From Lachnospiraceae bacterium (GTDB lineage Bacteria; Bacillota; Clostridia; Lachnospirales; Lachnospiraceae): a stretch of 49,230 nucleotides of DNA. The stretch is from NCBI GenBank assembly GCA_017455005.1, contig JAFTBX010000080.1, forward strand, positions 1 through 49,230, in the 5' to 3' direction. The notes under the pieces were generated by a model. It was given only the letters and a program-made list of their open reading frames with translations, ran no database searches and had not been told where the DNA came from. Shown one piece after another: positions 35,265 to 44,866 of the stretch. Positions within the stretch are counted from its first letter, which is position 1, and each line of letters starts with the position of its first letter. A program made the position numbers and the translations under genes.

Positions 35265-36536
35265 ATGAAACAGGAACTCGAACTATATATTCATATCCCA
35301 TTTTGCGTGAAGAAGTGCAACTACTGCGACTTTTTGTCATTTCCGCAGACAACGGAGATGTACGGAAGGTACGTGGAGCAGCTCGTGAAAGAGATTCGGG
35401 CAGCCGCGGCGGACTGTGCTGAGTACGAGGTCCGTTCTGTCTTTATCGGCGGCGGCACCCCATCGCTGCTTTCCGAGCAGTATGTGGCAGCCGTTATGGA
35501 TGCGATACGGGCCTCCTATCATCTGGCAGAGGACGCGGAAGTGACGATCGAGTGCAATCCCGGTTCGACGCTCCGGCATAAGTTTGCTGCCTATAAGCGC
35601 GCCGGCGTGAACCGCTTAAGCATCGGGCTGCAGTCCGCGGATAACGCGGAGCTGAAGATGCTCGGCCGTGTGCACACCTTTGAAGAGTTTCTGAAGGCCT
35701 ACCAGAGCGCCCGCATGGAAGGCTTTACCAACATTAACGTCGATCTTATCAACTGCATTCCTATGCAGAGCTTAAAGACCTGGAAAAAGACCCTGCGTAC
35801 GGTGCTGATGCTGAAGCCCGAGCATGTTTCCGTCTACAACCTTATTATAGAGGAAGGTACGCCATTTTATGAAATGCAGGAGGAAGGGCTGCTGATGATG
35901 CCCTCCGAAGAAGAGCAGACGGAAATCGATACGTTTACAAAGGAATACCTCGCAAAGCAGGGCTACCATCGCTATGAGATCAGCAACTGGGCGAAGCCCG
36001 GCTTGGAATGCAGGCACAACTGCGGTTACTGGACCGGTGTGCCGTATCTCGGTTTCGGCCTCGGCGCAGCGTCCTTCTTCGGAAAGAAGCGCTGGAACAA
36101 CACAAGCGACCTTGCCGAGTATCTTGATCTCGATTTTGTATCAGAGCTTTCGGCCGCAAGCCGCTGGAGTACGGCGAGAGCGAGAGCGCGGCTGGAAGCG
36201 CCGGTATCTGTCTGGGACAGACTCCGAAAGAGCGTGCATGAACTCAGCCGTGAAGAGCGGATCGAAGAGTTTATGTTTCTCGGGCTTCGCATGACGGAAG
36301 GTGTCACGACGACCGATTTCCTTACGGAGTTCGGACAGCATCTCGACTCTGTGTACGGAAAGATCCTTGACAAGAACATTATCAGCGGACTGATGGAGAG
36401 TGATAACGGTCATGTGCGGCTTACGGATCGCGGCATGGATGTGAGCAATATCGTATTGAGCGACTTCCTGTTTGACAGAGAGGAAGCAGAGCCAGCGGAG
36501 ACCGAACCGGTTCCAGAAGCCGCGCCTGAGGGATAA
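35265..36536 (+). CDS. hemW: HemW, radical SAM heme chaperone
   Basis: A 423-residue radical SAM protein of the HemN-like HemW group. The iron-sulfur cysteines are in IHIPFCVKKCNYCDF (C14, C18, C21). FIGGGTPSLL and the sequences VTIECNPGS and RLSIGLQSADNAELKMLGR follow the family pattern. HemW proteins bind heme and pass it to apo-proteins rather than oxidising coproporphyrinogen. The protein is longer than usual, with an Arg/Ala-rich insertion (around 303-320) and an acidic, Pro/Glu-rich tail. It normally adjoins lepA and hrcA; here hrcA follows after about 180 bases with its own promoter, and lepA is far upstream. GGTACCGG precedes the start; no strong binding site. Confidence 0.9.
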   Translation: MKQELELYIHIPFCVKKCNYCDFLSFPQTTEMYGRYVEQLVKEIRAAAADCAEYEVRSVFIGGGTPSLLSEQYVAAVMDAIRASYHLAEDAEVTIECNPGSTLRHKFAAYKRAGVNRLSIGLQSADNAELKMLGRVHTFEEFLKAYQSARMEGFTNINVDLINCIPMQSLKTWKKTLRTVLMLKPEHVSVYNLIIEEGTPFYEMQEEGLLMMPSEEEQTEIDTFTKEYLAKQGYHRYEISNWAKPGLECRHNCGYWTGVPYLGFGLGAASFFGKKRWNNTSDLAEYLDLDFVSELSAASRWSTARARARLEAPVSVWDRLRKSVHELSREERIEEFMFLGLRMTEGVTTTDFLTEFGQHLDSVYGKILDKNIISGLMESDNGHVRLTDRGMDVSNIVLSDFLFDREEAEPAETEPVPEAAPEG

Positions 36537-36601
36537 ATGTTCATGTCTGAACAGTTAACTTTTTTCAGAATTATTTAATAGATTGAAATGATGTAAACCA
36601 C

Positions 36602-36630
36602 TTGACTTTTGTCGGGTGGTATTATATTAT
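36602..36630 (+). promoter_or_regulatory. Promoter of the hrcA-grpE-dnaK-dnaJ cluster
   Basis: TTGACT (36602-36607), 17 bases, TATTAT (36625-36630), directly before the CIRCE element. Confidence 0.8.
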
Positions 36631-36637
36631 GTCTACG

Positions 36638-36664
36638 TTAGCAATCAAATGAGTTGAGTGCTAA
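36638..36664. promoter_or_regulatory. CIRCE operator of HrcA
   Basis: TTAGCAATC, nine bases, GAGTGCTAA. The right arm is the perfect CIRCE consensus half; the left arm differs at one base (A for C in TTAGCACTC). It overlaps the expected transcription start and is the heat-shock repressor HrcA's binding site, giving autoregulation of the cluster. Confidence 0.92.
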
Positions 36665-36716
36665 CAAAGCCCGGAAGCAGGGGATATGAGATTTGATCCC
36701 CGGAACGGAGTCCAAA

Positions 36717-37796
36717 GTGAATGATTTAGATGAGAGAAAAGTCGTCATACTGAAGGCGATCATAAAGAATTATCTCGAGACCGGAGAGCCGGTAGGCTCG
36801 CGTACGATCTCCAAGCTGAGCGGCCTGAACTTAAGCTCGGCAACGATCCGCAACGAGATGAGCGACCTTGTCGAGATGGGCTACATTGTCCAGCCGCATA
36901 CTTCGGCAGGACGGGTACCTACGGATAAAGGGTACCGCTTCTATGTCGACAGCATCATCAAGGAGAGCGACCAACGGATGAGTGAGGCAACAAGCCTCAT
37001 GGTCCAGAGAGTGGATAAGCTCGAGATGCTGCTGAAGCAGATGGTCAAGCTCCTTGCGGTCGATACCAACTACGCTGCGCTGATCAGCGGACCGAGTACT
37101 TCTACGACCAAGATGAAGTACCTGCAGCTGAGCATCCCGGCACCGGGGCAGATCCTGATGATCCTTGTCTTAGATGGCAATGTCATCAAGAACGAAGTCC
37201 TGCAGGCCGAGGAAGAGATGGACTATGATACGGCGATGCAGGTCACGGTGATGCTGAATAACCACTTAAGTGGTCTGAGCCTCCGGGAGATCACTCCCAA
37301 GATCATCACCGACATCATGGTGCAGGCAGGCGATCAGAAGGGCAATGTCAAGCTCGTTCTCGACTCGATCGTAGAGATGCTCGAGCACGGCGAGACCAAC
37401 CGCGACATCTTCACATCCGGCGCAAAGAACATCTTCAAGTATCCGGAGCTTTCGGATGTGGATAAGGCTGCCGATCTGATCTCCGCATTCGAGGAGAAGG
37501 ACCGGCTGAATGACCTGGTGAACGAGGTCACCTCGCTTACGGTGGCGGACGGTCAGGCAGGCAACAACATACAGGTCTATATCGGCGGTGAGGGCCCGAT
37601 CAAGAACTTAAAGGACTGTTCACTGATCACGGCGCACTATGAGCTGGGAGACGGTATGAAAGGCGTTATCGGTGTTATCGGACCGAAACGTATGGATTAT
37701 GAGAAGGTCATGCAGACGCTCCAGAATATGAAGGAGCAGCTGGACAATGCTTACGTCGGAAGCGACGGGCAGGACGGATCTTCTGACGATAAATAA
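36717..37796 (+). CDS. hrcA: Heat-inducible transcription repressor HrcA
   Basis: HrcA, 359 residues from GTG 36717. The N-terminal winged helix-turn-helix (LDERKVVILKAIIKNYLETGEPVGS, then SSATIRNEMSDLVEMGYI) binds CIRCE; the rest is the GAF-like and dimerisation domains that respond to GroEL availability. I choose GTG with GGAG six bases upstream (36707-36710) and family-typical opening, rather than a TTG 24 bases earlier. It leads the heat-shock operon, followed by grpE after 19 bases. CIRCE lies 53 bases upstream. Confidence 0.95.
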   Translation: MNDLDERKVVILKAIIKNYLETGEPVGSRTISKLSGLNLSSATIRNEMSDLVEMGYIVQPHTSAGRVPTDKGYRFYVDSIIKESDQRMSEATSLMVQRVDKLEMLLKQMVKLLAVDTNYAALISGPSTSTTKMKYLQLSIPAPGQILMILVLDGNVIKNEVLQAEEEMDYDTAMQVTVMLNNHLSGLSLREITPKIITDIMVQAGDQKGNVKLVLDSIVEMLEHGETNRDIFTSGAKNIFKYPELSDVDKAADLISAFEEKDRLNDLVNEVTSLTVADGQAGNNIQVYIGGEGPIKNLKDCSLITAHYELGDGMKGVIGVIGPKRMDYEKVMQTLQNMKEQLDNAYVGSDGQDGSSDDK

Positions 37797-37815
37797 CTGA
37801 AGGACAGAGATCAAC

Positions 37816-38469
37816 ATGGCAGACGAGAAGGATTTGAAACAGGAGACTGAGGAGCAGCTGAACGAACAGGATACGGATACTGCGGCAGAGGAACTGAAGG
37901 AATCGACCGAAGAGGCCCAGGCGGACAGCGCAGAGGCAGAAGCTGCACAGGAAGAGGCAGCGGCCGGCGAGACCGCAAAGGAAGAGGCCGGAGAGCCAGA
38001 GGCCGGGGAGAAGGAAAAAGCACCGAAGCCTGACAAAAAGGATAAGCAGATTGAGGAACTGAACGACAAGTACCGCAGGCTGTTCGCGGAGTTTGACAAC
38101 TACCGCAAGCGGACGGAGATCGAAAAGACCGGCATGTTCGGTGAGGGCGAGAAAGCGGTCCTGCTGAAGGTCCTGCCGCTCATCGATAACTTCGAAAGAG
38201 CACTGCAGAATGTACCTGAGGAAGAAAAGGATTCGGCGTTCGTGGACGGTATCGAGAAGATCTATCGCTCCTTCCTGGACCTGATGAAAGGACTGGGGGT
38301 CACTCCGATCGAGGCAGTAGGTCAGCCGTTTGACGCCAACCTTCATAACGCAGTTATGCATGTGGAGGATGAGGATTCAGACGAGAGCATCGTTGTAGAA
38401 GAGTTCCAGAAGGGCTACATGTTCCGTGACAAGGTACTCAGGTACTCAATGGTCAAGGTTGCTAACTAA
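37816..38469 (+). CDS. grpE: GrpE nucleotide exchange factor
   Basis: GrpE, 217 residues, which releases ADP from DnaK. The first 75 residues are strongly acidic and Ala/Glu-rich (disordered); the long helix runs through KQIEELNDKYRRLFAEFDNYRKRTE and the beta-wing C-terminus includes FDANLHNAVMHVED and GYMFRDKVLRYSMVKVAN. The acidic N-terminus is longer than in most members. It follows hrcA after 19 bases, preceded by a moderate ribosome-binding site (AAGGACAGAG), and sits about 130 bases before dnaK. Regulation is by CIRCE upstream of hrcA. Confidence 0.96.
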   Translation: MADEKDLKQETEEQLNEQDTDTAAEELKESTEEAQADSAEAEAAQEEAAAGETAKEEAGEPEAGEKEKAPKPDKKDKQIEELNDKYRRLFAEFDNYRKRTEIEKTGMFGEGEKAVLLKVLPLIDNFERALQNVPEEEKDSAFVDGIEKIYRSFLDLMKGLGVTPIEAVGQPFDANLHNAVMHVEDEDSDESIVVEEFQKGYMFRDKVLRYSMVKVAN

Positions 38470-38601
38470 GGACCAGAGCACGGGGCTTAACACAGAAACA
38501 AAGCAAAACAACTGCCGAAGGCTTTCAGCCGGAGACATTGCGATAAATAAGTACATTTTATCTTTTGACAGATTTCAGATTCAGTATAGGAGGACATCAT
38601 T

Positions 38602-40473
38602 ATGAGCAAGATTATCGGAATCGATTTAGGAACTACCAACAGCTGCGTAGCAGTTATGGAAGGCGGTAAGCCGACTGTTATCCCGAACGCGGAAGGTCAG
38701 AGAACCACCCCGTCTGTTGTCGCATTCACCAAGACCGGTGAGAGACTGGTCGGCGACCCGGCAAAGCGTCAGGCAATCACCAACCCGGACAGAACCATCT
38801 CCTCTATCAAGAGACATATGGGCACCGATTATAAGGTAACGATCGACGGCAAGTCCTACACTCCGCAGGAGATCTCCGCGATGATCCTTCAGAAGCTGAA
38901 GAGCGACGCTGAGAGCTACCTTGGCGAGAAGGTAACCGAAGCAGTCATCACGGTTCCGGCTTACTTCAATGACGCACAGCGTCAGGCTACCAAGGATGCA
39001 GGTAAGATCGCCGGCCTCGATGTAAAGCGTATCATCAACGAGCCGACGGCGGCAGCGCTTGCATACGGCCTGGAAGATGAGAAAGAACAGAAGGTCATGG
39101 TTTATGACCTTGGCGGCGGTACCTTCGATGTATCCATCATTGATATCGGTGACGGCGTCGTAGAGGTTATGGCTACCAACGGCGATACCCATCTCGGCGG
39201 CGATGATTATGATAATGTCGTCATGAACTGGCTTGTTTCCGAGTTCAGAGTTGCTGAGGGTGTAGATCTTAGCGGCGACAAGATGGCGATGCAGAGACTG
39301 AAGGAAGCAGCTGAGAAGGCGAAGAAGGAGCTTTCCGCAGCTACGACCACCAACATCAACCTGCCGTTCATCACCGCAACCAGCGAGGGCCCGAAGCACC
39401 TTGACATGACCCTCACCAGAGCAAAGTTCGACGAGCTGACCGCAGCGCTGACCGCTCGTACCGCACAGCCTGTCAGAAACGCTATGAACGATGCCGGCAT
39501 TACCAATGCTGACCTCGGCAAGGTCCTTCTGGTCGGCGGATCTACCCGTATGATCTGCGCACAGGAGGAAGTCAGAAAGATCACCGGCATGGAGCCCTCC
39601 AAGACCCTGAACCCGGATGAGTGCGTCGCGATCGGTGCGGCAGTACAGGGCGGCAAGCTTGCAGGCGACGCTGGTGCAGGCGATGTCCTTCTCCTGGACG
39701 TCACCCCGCTTACCTTAAGCATTGAGACCCTCGGCGGCGTAGCTACTCCGCTGATCAAGAGAAATACCACGATCCCGACGACCGCACAGCAGGTATTCTC
39801 CACCGCAGCTGACAACCAGACCGCAGTAGATATCCACGTCGTACAGGGTGAGCGTGAGTTCGCCCGCGACAATAAGACCCTCGGACAGTTCCGTCTGGAC
39901 GGCATTGCTCCGGCACCGCGCGGCATCCCGCAGATCGAAGTTAAGTTCGATATCGACGCAAACGGTATCGTTAATGTATCCGCAAAGGATCTCGGCACCG
40001 GCAAGGAGCAGCATATCACGATCACTTCCGGCTCCAACATGTCCAAGGACGACATCGACAAGGCTGTCCGCGAGGCACAGCAGTTCGAGGCTGAGGATAA
40101 GAAGAGAAAGGAAGGCGTTGACACCAGGAATGAGGCTGACTCCATTGTCTTCCAGACCGAGAAGGCACTGAAGGAAGTCGGCGACAAGGTCTCCGAGTCC
40201 GACAGAGCAGCTGTCCAGGCTGATATCGACGCGCTGAAGAACGCGCTGAGCACACTTCCGGCAGACGGCAGCCTGACCGATGACCAGATCGCGAACATCA
40301 AGTCTCTCAGAGAGAAGCTGATGAATTCCTCACAGGGCGTCTTCACCAAGATGTATGAGCAGGCACAGGCTTCCAATGCAGGCGCAGGCGCACAGGGCGC
40401 AGGCCAGAACATGGGCGGACAGTCCGCACCGCACGATGACAATGTTGTCGACGGCGACTTCCGTGAGGTTTGA
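38602..40473 (+). CDS. dnaK: Chaperone DnaK (Hsp70)
   Basis: DnaK, 623 residues. The ATPase domain opens with [19 protein letters not shown] and carries [44 protein letters not shown] and LLVGGSTRM; the substrate-binding domain includes [16 protein letters not shown], and the C-terminus ends in a Gly/Ala-rich tail and acidic residues VDGDFREV. It is codon-biased towards frequent codons, as expected for an abundant chaperone. TAGGAGGACAT precedes the start. A T-rich segment with TTGACA at about 38567 lies upstream, but no good -10 is spaced from it. DnaJ follows after about 106 bases with a strong hairpin. Confidence 0.99.
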   Translation: MSKIIGIDLGTTNSCVAVMEGGKPTVIPNAEGQRTTPSVVAFTKTGERLVGDPAKRQAITNPDRTISSIKRHMGTDYKVTIDGKSYTPQEISAMILQKLKSDAESYLGEKVTEAVITVPAYFNDAQRQATKDAGKIAGLDVKRIINEPTAAALAYGLEDEKEQKVMVYDLGGGTFDVSIIDIGDGVVEVMATNGDTHLGGDDYDNVVMNWLVSEFRVAEGVDLSGDKMAMQRLKEAAEKAKKELSAATTTNINLPFITATSEGPKHLDMTLTRAKFDELTAALTARTAQPVRNAMNDAGITNADLGKVLLVGGSTRMICAQEEVRKITGMEPSKTLNPDECVAIGAAVQGGKLAGDAGAGDVLLLDVTPLTLSIETLGGVATPLIKRNTTIPTTAQQVFSTAADNQTAVDIHVVQGEREFARDNKTLGQFRLDGIAPAPRGIPQIEVKFDIDANGIVNVSAKDLGTGKEQHITITSGSNMSKDDIDKAVREAQQFEAEDKKRKEGVDTRNEADSIVFQTEKALKEVGDKVSESDRAAVQADIDALKNALSTLPADGSLTDDQIANIKSLREKLMNSSQGVFTKMYEQAQASNAGAGAQGAGQNMGGQSAPHDDNVVDGDFREV

Positions 40474-40522
40474 TCAGATCGGTCTGAAACAGGCAGATAG
40501 AAGAAGCAATACAAAATAAAAC

Positions 40523-40557
40523 CACGGATGGCGGAGCATATGCTTCGCCATGCCGTG
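40523..40557 (+). promoter_or_regulatory. Strong hairpin between dnaK and dnaJ
   Basis: CACGG-AT-GGCG-G-AGCAT pairs with ATGCT-T-CGCC-ATG-CCGTG around 40523-40557. No T tract follows. It probably stabilises the dnaK message or lowers dnaJ expression. Confidence 0.6.
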
Positions 40558-40579
40558 TGTATAGGAAAGCAGAGAATCA

Positions 40580-41719
40580 ATGGCTGAGAAGAGAGATTAT
40601 TACGAGGTCCTTGGCGTAGATAAGAACGCCGATGAGGCCACGATAAAAAAAGCATACAGGCAGCTGGCCAAGAAGTATCATCCGGACGCAAATCCGGGCG
40701 ATAAGACTGCGGAAGAAAAGTTCAAGGAGGCAGGCGAAGCATATGCCGTGCTTTCAGATCCGGACAAACGTGCGGCATATGACCGTTACGGACATGCGGC
40801 ATTTGACGCGAACTCCGCAGCCGGCCAGGCATCCGGCTTCGGTGGCTTCGACTTCGGAGGCATGGACTTCTCGGATCTGTTCGAGGGCCTGTTCGGAAGC
40901 GGATTTGGAGGCGGCTTCGGCGGCTTCGGCGGCAGAAGCTACAGCTATGGCGGCGCGACTGCGGCAAGGCGCGGCGCGGATGTCAGAACGATGGTCCGGA
41001 TCAGCTTCTCCGAAGCAGTCTTCGGATGTGATAAGGAGATCGAGATCGCCTATAAGGACACCTGCAGCGAGTGCGGCGGCACCGGCGCGAAGAAAGGCAC
41101 CAGCCCCGAGACCTGTACACGCTGCGGCGGCAGAGGTAAGATCACGGTGACACAGAACAATCCGTTCTTCGGTCAGATGCAGACGGTAACCACCTGTCCC
41201 GAGTGCGGCGGCACCGGCAAGGTGATCAAGGAGAAGTGCCCGAACTGCCGCGGTCTTGGCTATGTCCAGACCAAGAAGCGTATCAAGGTATCCATCCCGG
41301 CTGGTATTGACGACGGACAGGCAGTCCGCTTAAGCGGCGTCGGTGAACCCGGTTCCAACGGCGGCCCGAGAGGAGATCTGCTCGTCGGCGTCGAGATCAC
41401 GGATGATCCGAAGTTCAAGCGTCAGGGCAGCACGATCTTCTCGACCGTAGCTGTACCGTTTGCCAAGATGGCACTCGGCGGCCCGATCCACATCAACACC
41501 GTCGACGGCAAGGTCGAGTACCAGGTCAAGCCCGGCACGCCGACCGATACCAAGGTCCGTCTGAAAGGAAAGGGCGTACCGATCCTCGGACGCGGCGGCG
41601 CCCGAGGTGACCACTACGTCACGCTGATGGTCAAGGTTCCGACCACACTTACGAAGGAGCAGAAGGATCTGCTGACCAAGTATTCAGTGGCATGCGGCGA
41701 GGATCCGGCGAAGGCGTAA
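40580..41719 (+). CDS. dnaJ: Chaperone DnaJ (Hsp40)
   Basis: DnaJ, 379 residues. The J domain has YHPDANPGD with the HPD triad; a Gly/Phe-rich linker (about 80-125: [22 protein letters not shown]) follows. The four zinc-finger repeats are [24 protein letters not shown] and CPNCRGLG, then the client-binding C-terminal domains. It is a complete class-A DnaJ that hands substrates to DnaK. An AGGAAAGCAGAGA precedes the start. It closes the heat-shock operon with a strong terminator. Confidence 0.98.
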   Translation: MAEKRDYYEVLGVDKNADEATIKKAYRQLAKKYHPDANPGDKTAEEKFKEAGEAYAVLSDPDKRAAYDRYGHAAFDANSAAGQASGFGGFDFGGMDFSDLFEGLFGSGFGGGFGGFGGRSYSYGGATAARRGADVRTMVRISFSEAVFGCDKEIEIAYKDTCSECGGTGAKKGTSPETCTRCGGRGKITVTQNNPFFGQMQTVTTCPECGGTGKVIKEKCPNCRGLGYVQTKKRIKVSIPAGIDDGQAVRLSGVGEPGSNGGPRGDLLVGVEITDDPKFKRQGSTIFSTVAVPFAKMALGGPIHINTVDGKVEYQVKPGTPTDTKVRLKGKGVPILGRGGARGDHYVTLMVKVPTTLTKEQKDLLTKYSVACGEDPAKA

Positions 41720-41746
41720 TTCCAATTCAATTTGACTTTGTTTAAG

Positions 41747-41787
41747 AAGTGACTTCAGTGCAAACCCAGTCCTGAAGTCACTTTTTT
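41747..41787 (+). terminator. Terminator after dnaJ
   Basis: AAGTGACTTCAG (41747-41758) pairs perfectly with CTGAAGTCACTT (41772-41783), followed by T residues to 41787. Confidence 0.92.
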
Positions 41788-41819
41788 GTATAGATAATCA
41801 CAATTGTTTCATGCCGGAG

Positions 41820-42055
41820 GAACTGAGATGTGATCTGGAGAGAAATCCCGCTGTGGTCGATGTGATGCGAGTAGCTCCGGCGACGTTCAAGCTGCGCAGG
41901 ATGGCCGTACTGAATTTCCCTCGTCCAAGCGAAGCGCGTTTGGGAAATTCATAGGTCAGGCAAGCAGTTGAACAAGCCGGGCACGAAGCATCAGACCTGA
42001 GAACCACAGCGGGATTTCTCTCATGAAAGAGTTGAAATAAATTCACATCCTGTTC
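41820..42055. repeat. Nested inverted-repeat element, MITE or structured RNA
   Basis: A 20-base arm at 41838-41857 (GAGAGAAATCCCGCTGTGGT) has its exact complement at 42003-42022. Inside it, in register, TGATGC (41863-41868) pairs GCATCA (41988-41993), CCGGC (41877-41881) pairs GCCGG (41976-41980), GTTCAA (41885-41890) pairs TTGAAC (41968-41973), CTGC (41892-41895) pairs GCAG (41964-41967), and GAATTTCCC (41912-41920) pairs GGGAAATTC (41942-41950). Outside it GATGTGA/TCACATC (41827-41833/42043-42049) and GAAC/GTTC continue. No gene-like frame fits. It fills the gap of more than 400 bases between dnaJ and the ABC operon, along with that operon's promoter. Confidence 0.8.
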
Positions 42056-42090
42056 AATAAATTAAACATCTGAATTTTCTGTAAAAACAC

Positions 42091-42118
42091 TGTACATTTA
42101 CCGCAAATCATGTACAAT
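42091..42118 (+). promoter_or_regulatory. Inverted repeat over the promoter of the peptide/nickel ABC operon
   Basis: TGTACAT (42091-42097), 12 bases, ATGTACA (42110-42116). A -10-like TACAAT (42113-42118) overlaps the right arm; no good -35 box is spaced before it, which suggests an activator-dependent or weak promoter. The symmetric site could bind a dimeric regulator. Confidence 0.4.
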
Positions 42119-42183
42119 GATTTTGGCTGAACCAAGCCGCACATTGACCCCGGAAAGGGGCAGTGATGAAAGGAGAATTAAAT

Positions 42184-43806
42184 ATGAGAAAGCAAGTATT
42201 GGCAGGCCTTTTAGTCCTGGGTATGGCAGTGACGGCTCTGAGCGGATGCGGAAAGAAAGCACAGACGACAGAGACCACCGCAGCAGCTTCCACGGAAGCG
42301 ACGGCTGCAGCATCTGCCGCAGAAACACAGGCTGCATCTTCGGCATCTGAGACCGAAGCAGCGTCATCAGCAAAGACCGGACGGGCTGCCACCAATGAGA
42401 TCACCGTAGGCATTGCGCAGGACCTTGATGAGAGTCTTGACCCCCATCTTGCCGTGGCGGCAGGAACGAGAGAGGTTATGTTTAATGTATTCGAAGGCCT
42501 TGTGAAGCCGGATCCGGAGGGCAATCTGATCCCTGCGGTCGCTTCCGATGTGGAGGTCTCAGAAGACGGACTGGAGTATACCTTTACTCTCCGAGAGGGC
42601 GTGAAGTTCCATGACGGAAGCCCTGTAGAAGCGGATGATGTCATCTGGTCCATCAAGAGAAATGCTGATGATTCCGAGGGCGAAGCGATGATTCCCGCGC
42701 TCACCTCGATTTCCGATATCACTTCCGAAGACAATAAGATTCATATCACACTCAGCCAGGCGAACAATGAGTTCCTTTCCTATATGACGCTGGCAGTTCT
42801 TCCCTCTGATTATGACGGGCAGGATACGGCACCGATCGGAACCGGTCCGTTCAAGTTTGTGTCCCGCAAAGCGCAGGACTCCATCGTCCTTGAGCGTTTT
42901 GAAGACTACTGGGGAGAGCCGGCGAAGCTTGACCGTGTGACTTATAAGATCATTGAGAACAGCGAAGGCCTGATCATGGGTCTGCAGAGCGGTGCGCTTG
43001 ATATCGTCAGCCACCTCGGCAACACCCAGACCTCCCAGCTTTCCGATGCGGACTTCCACATCGAACAGGGCACCATGAACCTGGTACAGGCACTGTATCT
43101 GAACAATGCAGTTGCTCCCTTTGATGACGTTCGTGTACGTCAGGCGCTTTGCTATGCAGTTGATAAGCAGGGCGTGATCGACCTTGCATTTGATGGTTTA
43201 GGCGTACCGCTCGGATCCTCCATGTATCCGGCGTTCGGCAAATACTTTGACGCGAGCCTGACCGATTACTACACCTATGATCCCGCAAAGGCCAAGGAGC
43301 TTCTTACAGAGGCGGGATATCCGAACGGCTTTGACATGACGATCACCGTTCCGAAAAACTATCAGCCGCATCTTGACACGGCACAGGTCGTTGTGGAACA
43401 GCTGAAAGCGATCGGTGTCAACGCAACGATCCAGCCGATCGAATGGACGAGCTGGGTGAGCGATGTTTACATGGGCAGACAGTTCGAGAGCACAGTCGTC
43501 GGCGTTGACGCGAGTGAAATGACCGCAAGCGCAATGCTCAAGCGTTTTGAGTCTACCGATAGCAATAACTTCATCAACTATAATAACGCGGATTATGATG
43601 CTCTTTACGCAAAGGCACAGAGCACCTTTGATGATGCTGAACAGACTGAGGTCTTCAAAGCAATGGAGCGTAATCTGACCGAAAATGCTGCCAATGTTTA
43701 TATCCAGGATATGGCAGACCTCATCGCGGTCCGTAACGGACTTGAGGGCGTGCAGTTCTATCCGCTCTATGTACTGGATGTGTCCGGACTCTATTGGGCA
43801 GACTAA
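42184..43806 (+). CDS. Peptide/nickel-type ABC transporter, substrate-binding lipoprotein
   Basis: A 540-residue family-5 solute-binding protein from ATG 42184, eight bases after AAAGGAG. The signal ends in the lipobox LSGC; a Thr/Ala/Glu-rich linker follows to about residue 70. The binding domain starts with ITVGIAQDLDESLDPHLA and has the family hallmark YTFTLREGVKFHDGSPVEADDV-like region (here TFTLREGVKFHDGS). Members bind oligopeptides, dipeptides, nickel complexes or sugars; nothing here decides the ligand. The operon order and sizes (binding protein, two permeases, two short ATPases) match nikABCDE as well as dppABCDF. Confidence 0.92.
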   Translation: MRKQVLAGLLVLGMAVTALSGCGKKAQTTETTAAASTEATAAASAAETQAASSASETEAASSAKTGRAATNEITVGIAQDLDESLDPHLAVAAGTREVMFNVFEGLVKPDPEGNLIPAVASDVEVSEDGLEYTFTLREGVKFHDGSPVEADDVIWSIKRNADDSEGEAMIPALTSISDITSEDNKIHITLSQANNEFLSYMTLAVLPSDYDGQDTAPIGTGPFKFVSRKAQDSIVLERFEDYWGEPAKLDRVTYKIIENSEGLIMGLQSGALDIVSHLGNTQTSQLSDADFHIEQGTMNLVQALYLNNAVAPFDDVRVRQALCYAVDKQGVIDLAFDGLGVPLGSSMYPAFGKYFDASLTDYYTYDPAKAKELLTEAGYPNGFDMTITVPKNYQPHLDTAQVVVEQLKAIGVNATIQPIEWTSWVSDVYMGRQFESTVVGVDASEMTASAMLKRFESTDSNNFINYNNADYDALYAKAQSTFDDAEQTEVFKAMERNLTENAANVYIQDMADLIAVRNGLEGVQFYPLYVLDVSGLYWAD

Positions 43807-43814
43807 ATGCTGAT

Positions 43815-43879
43815 GAAATGTCCTCTTCACGGGCGCCGACCGAAACGGAGTGAAGACGTTTCCCGTGGGAGGACATTTC
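43815..43879 (+). promoter_or_regulatory. Long hairpin between binding-protein and permease genes
   Basis: GAAATGTCCTC (43815-43825) pairs exactly with GAGGACATTTC (43869-43879), with CGGG/CCCG further in. It lies just after the binding-protein gene, the same arrangement as in the amino acid operon, and likely favours a stable monocistronic message. It is followed by TCAGC, not T residues. Confidence 0.6.
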
Positions 43880-43915
43880 TCAGCTTAATGTAACAACACA
43901 AGGAGGAAACTTCCT

Positions 43916-44866
43916 GTGAAATCCATGCTCCGGCGGGTACTGATGCTGCTCGCCACCATGATAATCGTATCATTTCTGACCTACGCGGCATTTGAACTGA
44001 TCTCGGGCGACGCGGCAGAAGCTATGCTCGGGACGCAGTCAACGCCTGCCCGCGTGGAAGCACTGCGAAAGGAACTGGGCTTAGATGCCCCGTTCCTTGT
44101 TCGCTATGCGAGATGGCTCCTCGGTTTCTTCTCCGGGGATCTTGGCATTTCTTACAGTTATAAGCAGCCTGTCGCGGAGCTGATCGCTCCCAAGCTGGAA
44201 GTGACGCTTTGGATGTGTCTCATAAGCTTTATCATCATTTCTGTGGTCTCTCTGCCGCTCGGCGTGCTCAGCTATCAGAGCGTCGTCGGAAAGTTCGGCT
44301 GGATCCATACGACTCTTAATCAGCTGCTGATGGCAGTGCCGCCGTTCTTTACAGGCATCCTGATCTCCTGGGGCTGCGGCGTTATTCTGAAGTTTTTTAC
44401 CCCCGGCGATTTCCCGGATATGCATGCCGACATGGCAGGCGCGGTCCGGTACCTTTTCTTTGCCGCCATCTGTATCGCAATCCCGCGTATCGCCATGATG
44501 GTGCGTATGATGCGCTCAACGGTCATCAACGAGATGGAAAAGGACTACGTCCAGACAGCGATCTCAAGAGGTAATGACCGCCGGGGCGTTCTTGTCGGTC
44601 ACGTTCTCAAAAACTCCCTGGTTCCGGCAATCACGATGCTTGGCCAGACCATGGCAGAGATCGTTGCCGGCGGTATCGTCGTGGAGCAGGTCTTCGGCAT
44701 TCCGGGCCTGGGACGTCTCCTGGTCGCGTCTATCGCGAACCGTGATTATCCGACCGTGCAGGCTGTTGTGGTCATTCTGGCGTTCTGGGTGGTTTTTGCC
44801 GGTATGGCGGCGGACCTGGTCAATCAGTGCGTTGACCCGCGTCTCAGACTGGGAGGCGAGTCATGA
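43916..44866 (+). CDS. Peptide/nickel-type ABC transporter permease, DppB/NikB-like
   Basis: A 316-residue permease with an N-terminal membrane helix (MLRRVLMLLATMIIVSFLTY) and the five to six helices of this family. The family hallmarks are the RxELGLDxPF segment (RKELGLDAPFLVRY) and the C-terminal VVVEQVFGIPGLGRLL, with the ATPase-docking loop around DYVQTAISRGNDRRGVL. The GTG start at 43916 follows AAGGAGGAAA with good spacing. The gene ends in an ATGA overlap (44863-44866) with the second permease gene. It works as the heterodimer partner of that protein. Confidence 0.93.
   Translation: MKSMLRRVLMLLATMIIVSFLTYAAFELISGDAAEAMLGTQSTPARVEALRKELGLDAPFLVRYARWLLGFFSGDLGISYSYKQPVAELIAPKLEVTLWMCLISFIIISVVSLPLGVLSYQSVVGKFGWIHTTLNQLLMAVPPFFTGILISWGCGVILKFFTPGDFPDMHADMAGAVRYLFFAAICIAIPRIAMMVRMMRSTVINEMEKDYVQTAISRGNDRRGVLVGHVLKNSLVPAITMLGQTMAEIVAGGIVVEQVFGIPGLGRLLVASIANRDYPTVQAVVVILAFWVVFAGMAADLVNQCVDPRLRLGGES

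Noticed and set aside
38560..38601. Internal promoter before dnaK from TTGACA near 38567
   Set aside because: No -10 box at an acceptable distance; the CIRCE promoter upstream of hrcA suffices.
39207..40691. Long minus-strand open frame opposite dnaK
   Set aside because: Mirror of dnaK codon bias; no recognisable domains, and dnaK is certain.
41798..42046. 82-codon minus-strand open frame inside the nested inverted repeat
   Set aside because: Explained by the palindromic DNA; no ribosome-binding site and no resemblance to a protein family.
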